6,803 nucleotides of DNA from Candidatus Latescibacterota bacterium (lineage in GTDB: Bacteria > JAAXHH01 > JABIQT01). Made by a program: the position numbers and the translations under genes. Below the pieces are notes generated by a model. That model ran no database searches, was not told the DNA's origin, and was given only the letters and a program-made list of their open reading frames with translations. Below, one piece after another: positions 6,471 to 6,803 of the stretch (its first letter is position 1; every line of letters begins with the position of its first letter). The DNA lies in the NCBI GenBank assembly GCA_018667995.1, contig JABIQT010000062.1, forward strand, positions 1 through 6,803, read 5' to 3'.

Positions 6471-6803
6471 ATGACAGGCCGTTTACTGCTGTATAGTTTT
6501 GTTTCGATTCTGGTTGCAGACGCTTTCACGACGGTCCAGGCCCAGCCGGAGACGGCCAAAGACCGATTCAGCTATGCCATAGGGTTTTCCATCGCCCAAA
6601 GTCTCAAGCGAGACGGAATGGACGTGAATGTGCCCTTCGTTCTGCAGGCTATTGATGATGCGTTGTCGGGCAAGGAGATGCGGATGTCGGCAGAGGAGAT
6701 GAAGTCGGCCTTTGATGCTTTTCAGCAGGAGCAGCAGGCATCCCGAGAGAGTGTAGGAGCTGTCCATTTGAAAGCGGGTACCGCATTCTTAGCGGCCAAC
6801 AAA
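6471..6803 (+). CDS. Exported FKBP-type peptidyl-prolyl cis-trans isomerase (Mip/FkpA-like), 3'-partial
   Basis: Predicted periplasmic folding helper; full-length members catalyse proline cis-trans isomerisation. The 111 visible codons run to the window end with no stop. Residues 1-24 form a signal peptide (MTGRLLLY, hydrophobic core, VQA|Q cleavage), with no lipobox Cys, so it is soluble or loosely attached rather than a lipoprotein. Residues 29-111 match the FKBP N-terminal domain of Mip and FkpA: RFSYAIGFSIAQSLK, then DVNVPFVLQAIDDALSG, then MSAEEMKSAFDAFQQ, ending in AFLAANK, the point where the long linking helix begins in that family. That domain dimerises the enzyme. The catalytic FKBP domain must lie beyond 6803 and is not seen, so activity is inferred from family architecture. 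The gene diverges from the DUF5916 gene. Confidence 0.88.
   Translation, partial: MTGRLLLYSFVSILVADAFTTVQAQPETAKDRFSYAIGFSIAQSLKRDGMDVNVPFVLQAIDDALSGKEMRMSAEEMKSAFDAFQQEQQASRESVGAVHLKAGTAFLAANK

Noticed and set aside
6483-6767. 94-aa minus-strand frame at the right end
   Set aside because: It is antisense to the FKBP gene, which has a signal peptide, a family match and a strong ribosome site.

Overview
The window comes from a Gram-negative bacterium, with about half G+C judged by eye. The ParE/ParC pair has the sequence style seen in the Bacteroidota/FCB group and in some PVC-type lineages. Two further genes encode exported proteins: a predicted outer-membrane barrel of the DUF5916 family, which is common in Bacteroidota, Gemmatimonadota and related phyla, and a Mip/FkpA-like FKBP. 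I cannot fix the phylum from the sequence alone.

Layout. Positions 1-1502 (+) hold the 3' four-fifths or so of parE, the ATPase subunit of topoisomerase IV; its N-terminus lies off the left edge. After 19 bp, parC (1522-3474, +) encodes the DNA-breaking subunit, so the two subunits of one enzyme are made from one operon. Nine bases beyond the parC stop, a convergent gene on the minus strand (6117 down to 3484) encodes an 877-codon CBM9-like/DUF5916 envelope protein. Its reading frame is interrupted once, at codon 275, by an in-frame TGA (5293-5295). The protein sequence continues without any shift on both sides. A 353-bp intergenic region (6118-6470) carries several inverted repeats and separates this gene from a divergent gene (6471 to beyond 6803, +). 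That gene encodes a signal-peptide-bearing FKBP-type peptidyl-prolyl isomerase, of which only the N-terminal dimerisation region is visible.

How the genes work together. parE and parC form a heterotetrameric type IIA topoisomerase for chromosome decatenation. The DUF5916 protein and the FKBP are both predicted to leave the cytoplasm and share an upstream region, so co-regulation is possible. A periplasmic FKBP could in principle assist folding of outer-membrane proteins, but that link is inference only.

Most noteworthy points: the single TGA inside an otherwise intact large gene, where 25 tryptophans in the same gene are all TGG; the non-canonical residues at the quinolone-contact positions of both topoisomerase subunits; the short ParC C-terminal domain; and the inverted-repeat cluster in the divergent intergenic region. 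I see no mobile element, CRISPR array, tRNA or rRNA. I found no convincing evidence of a wholly new system.
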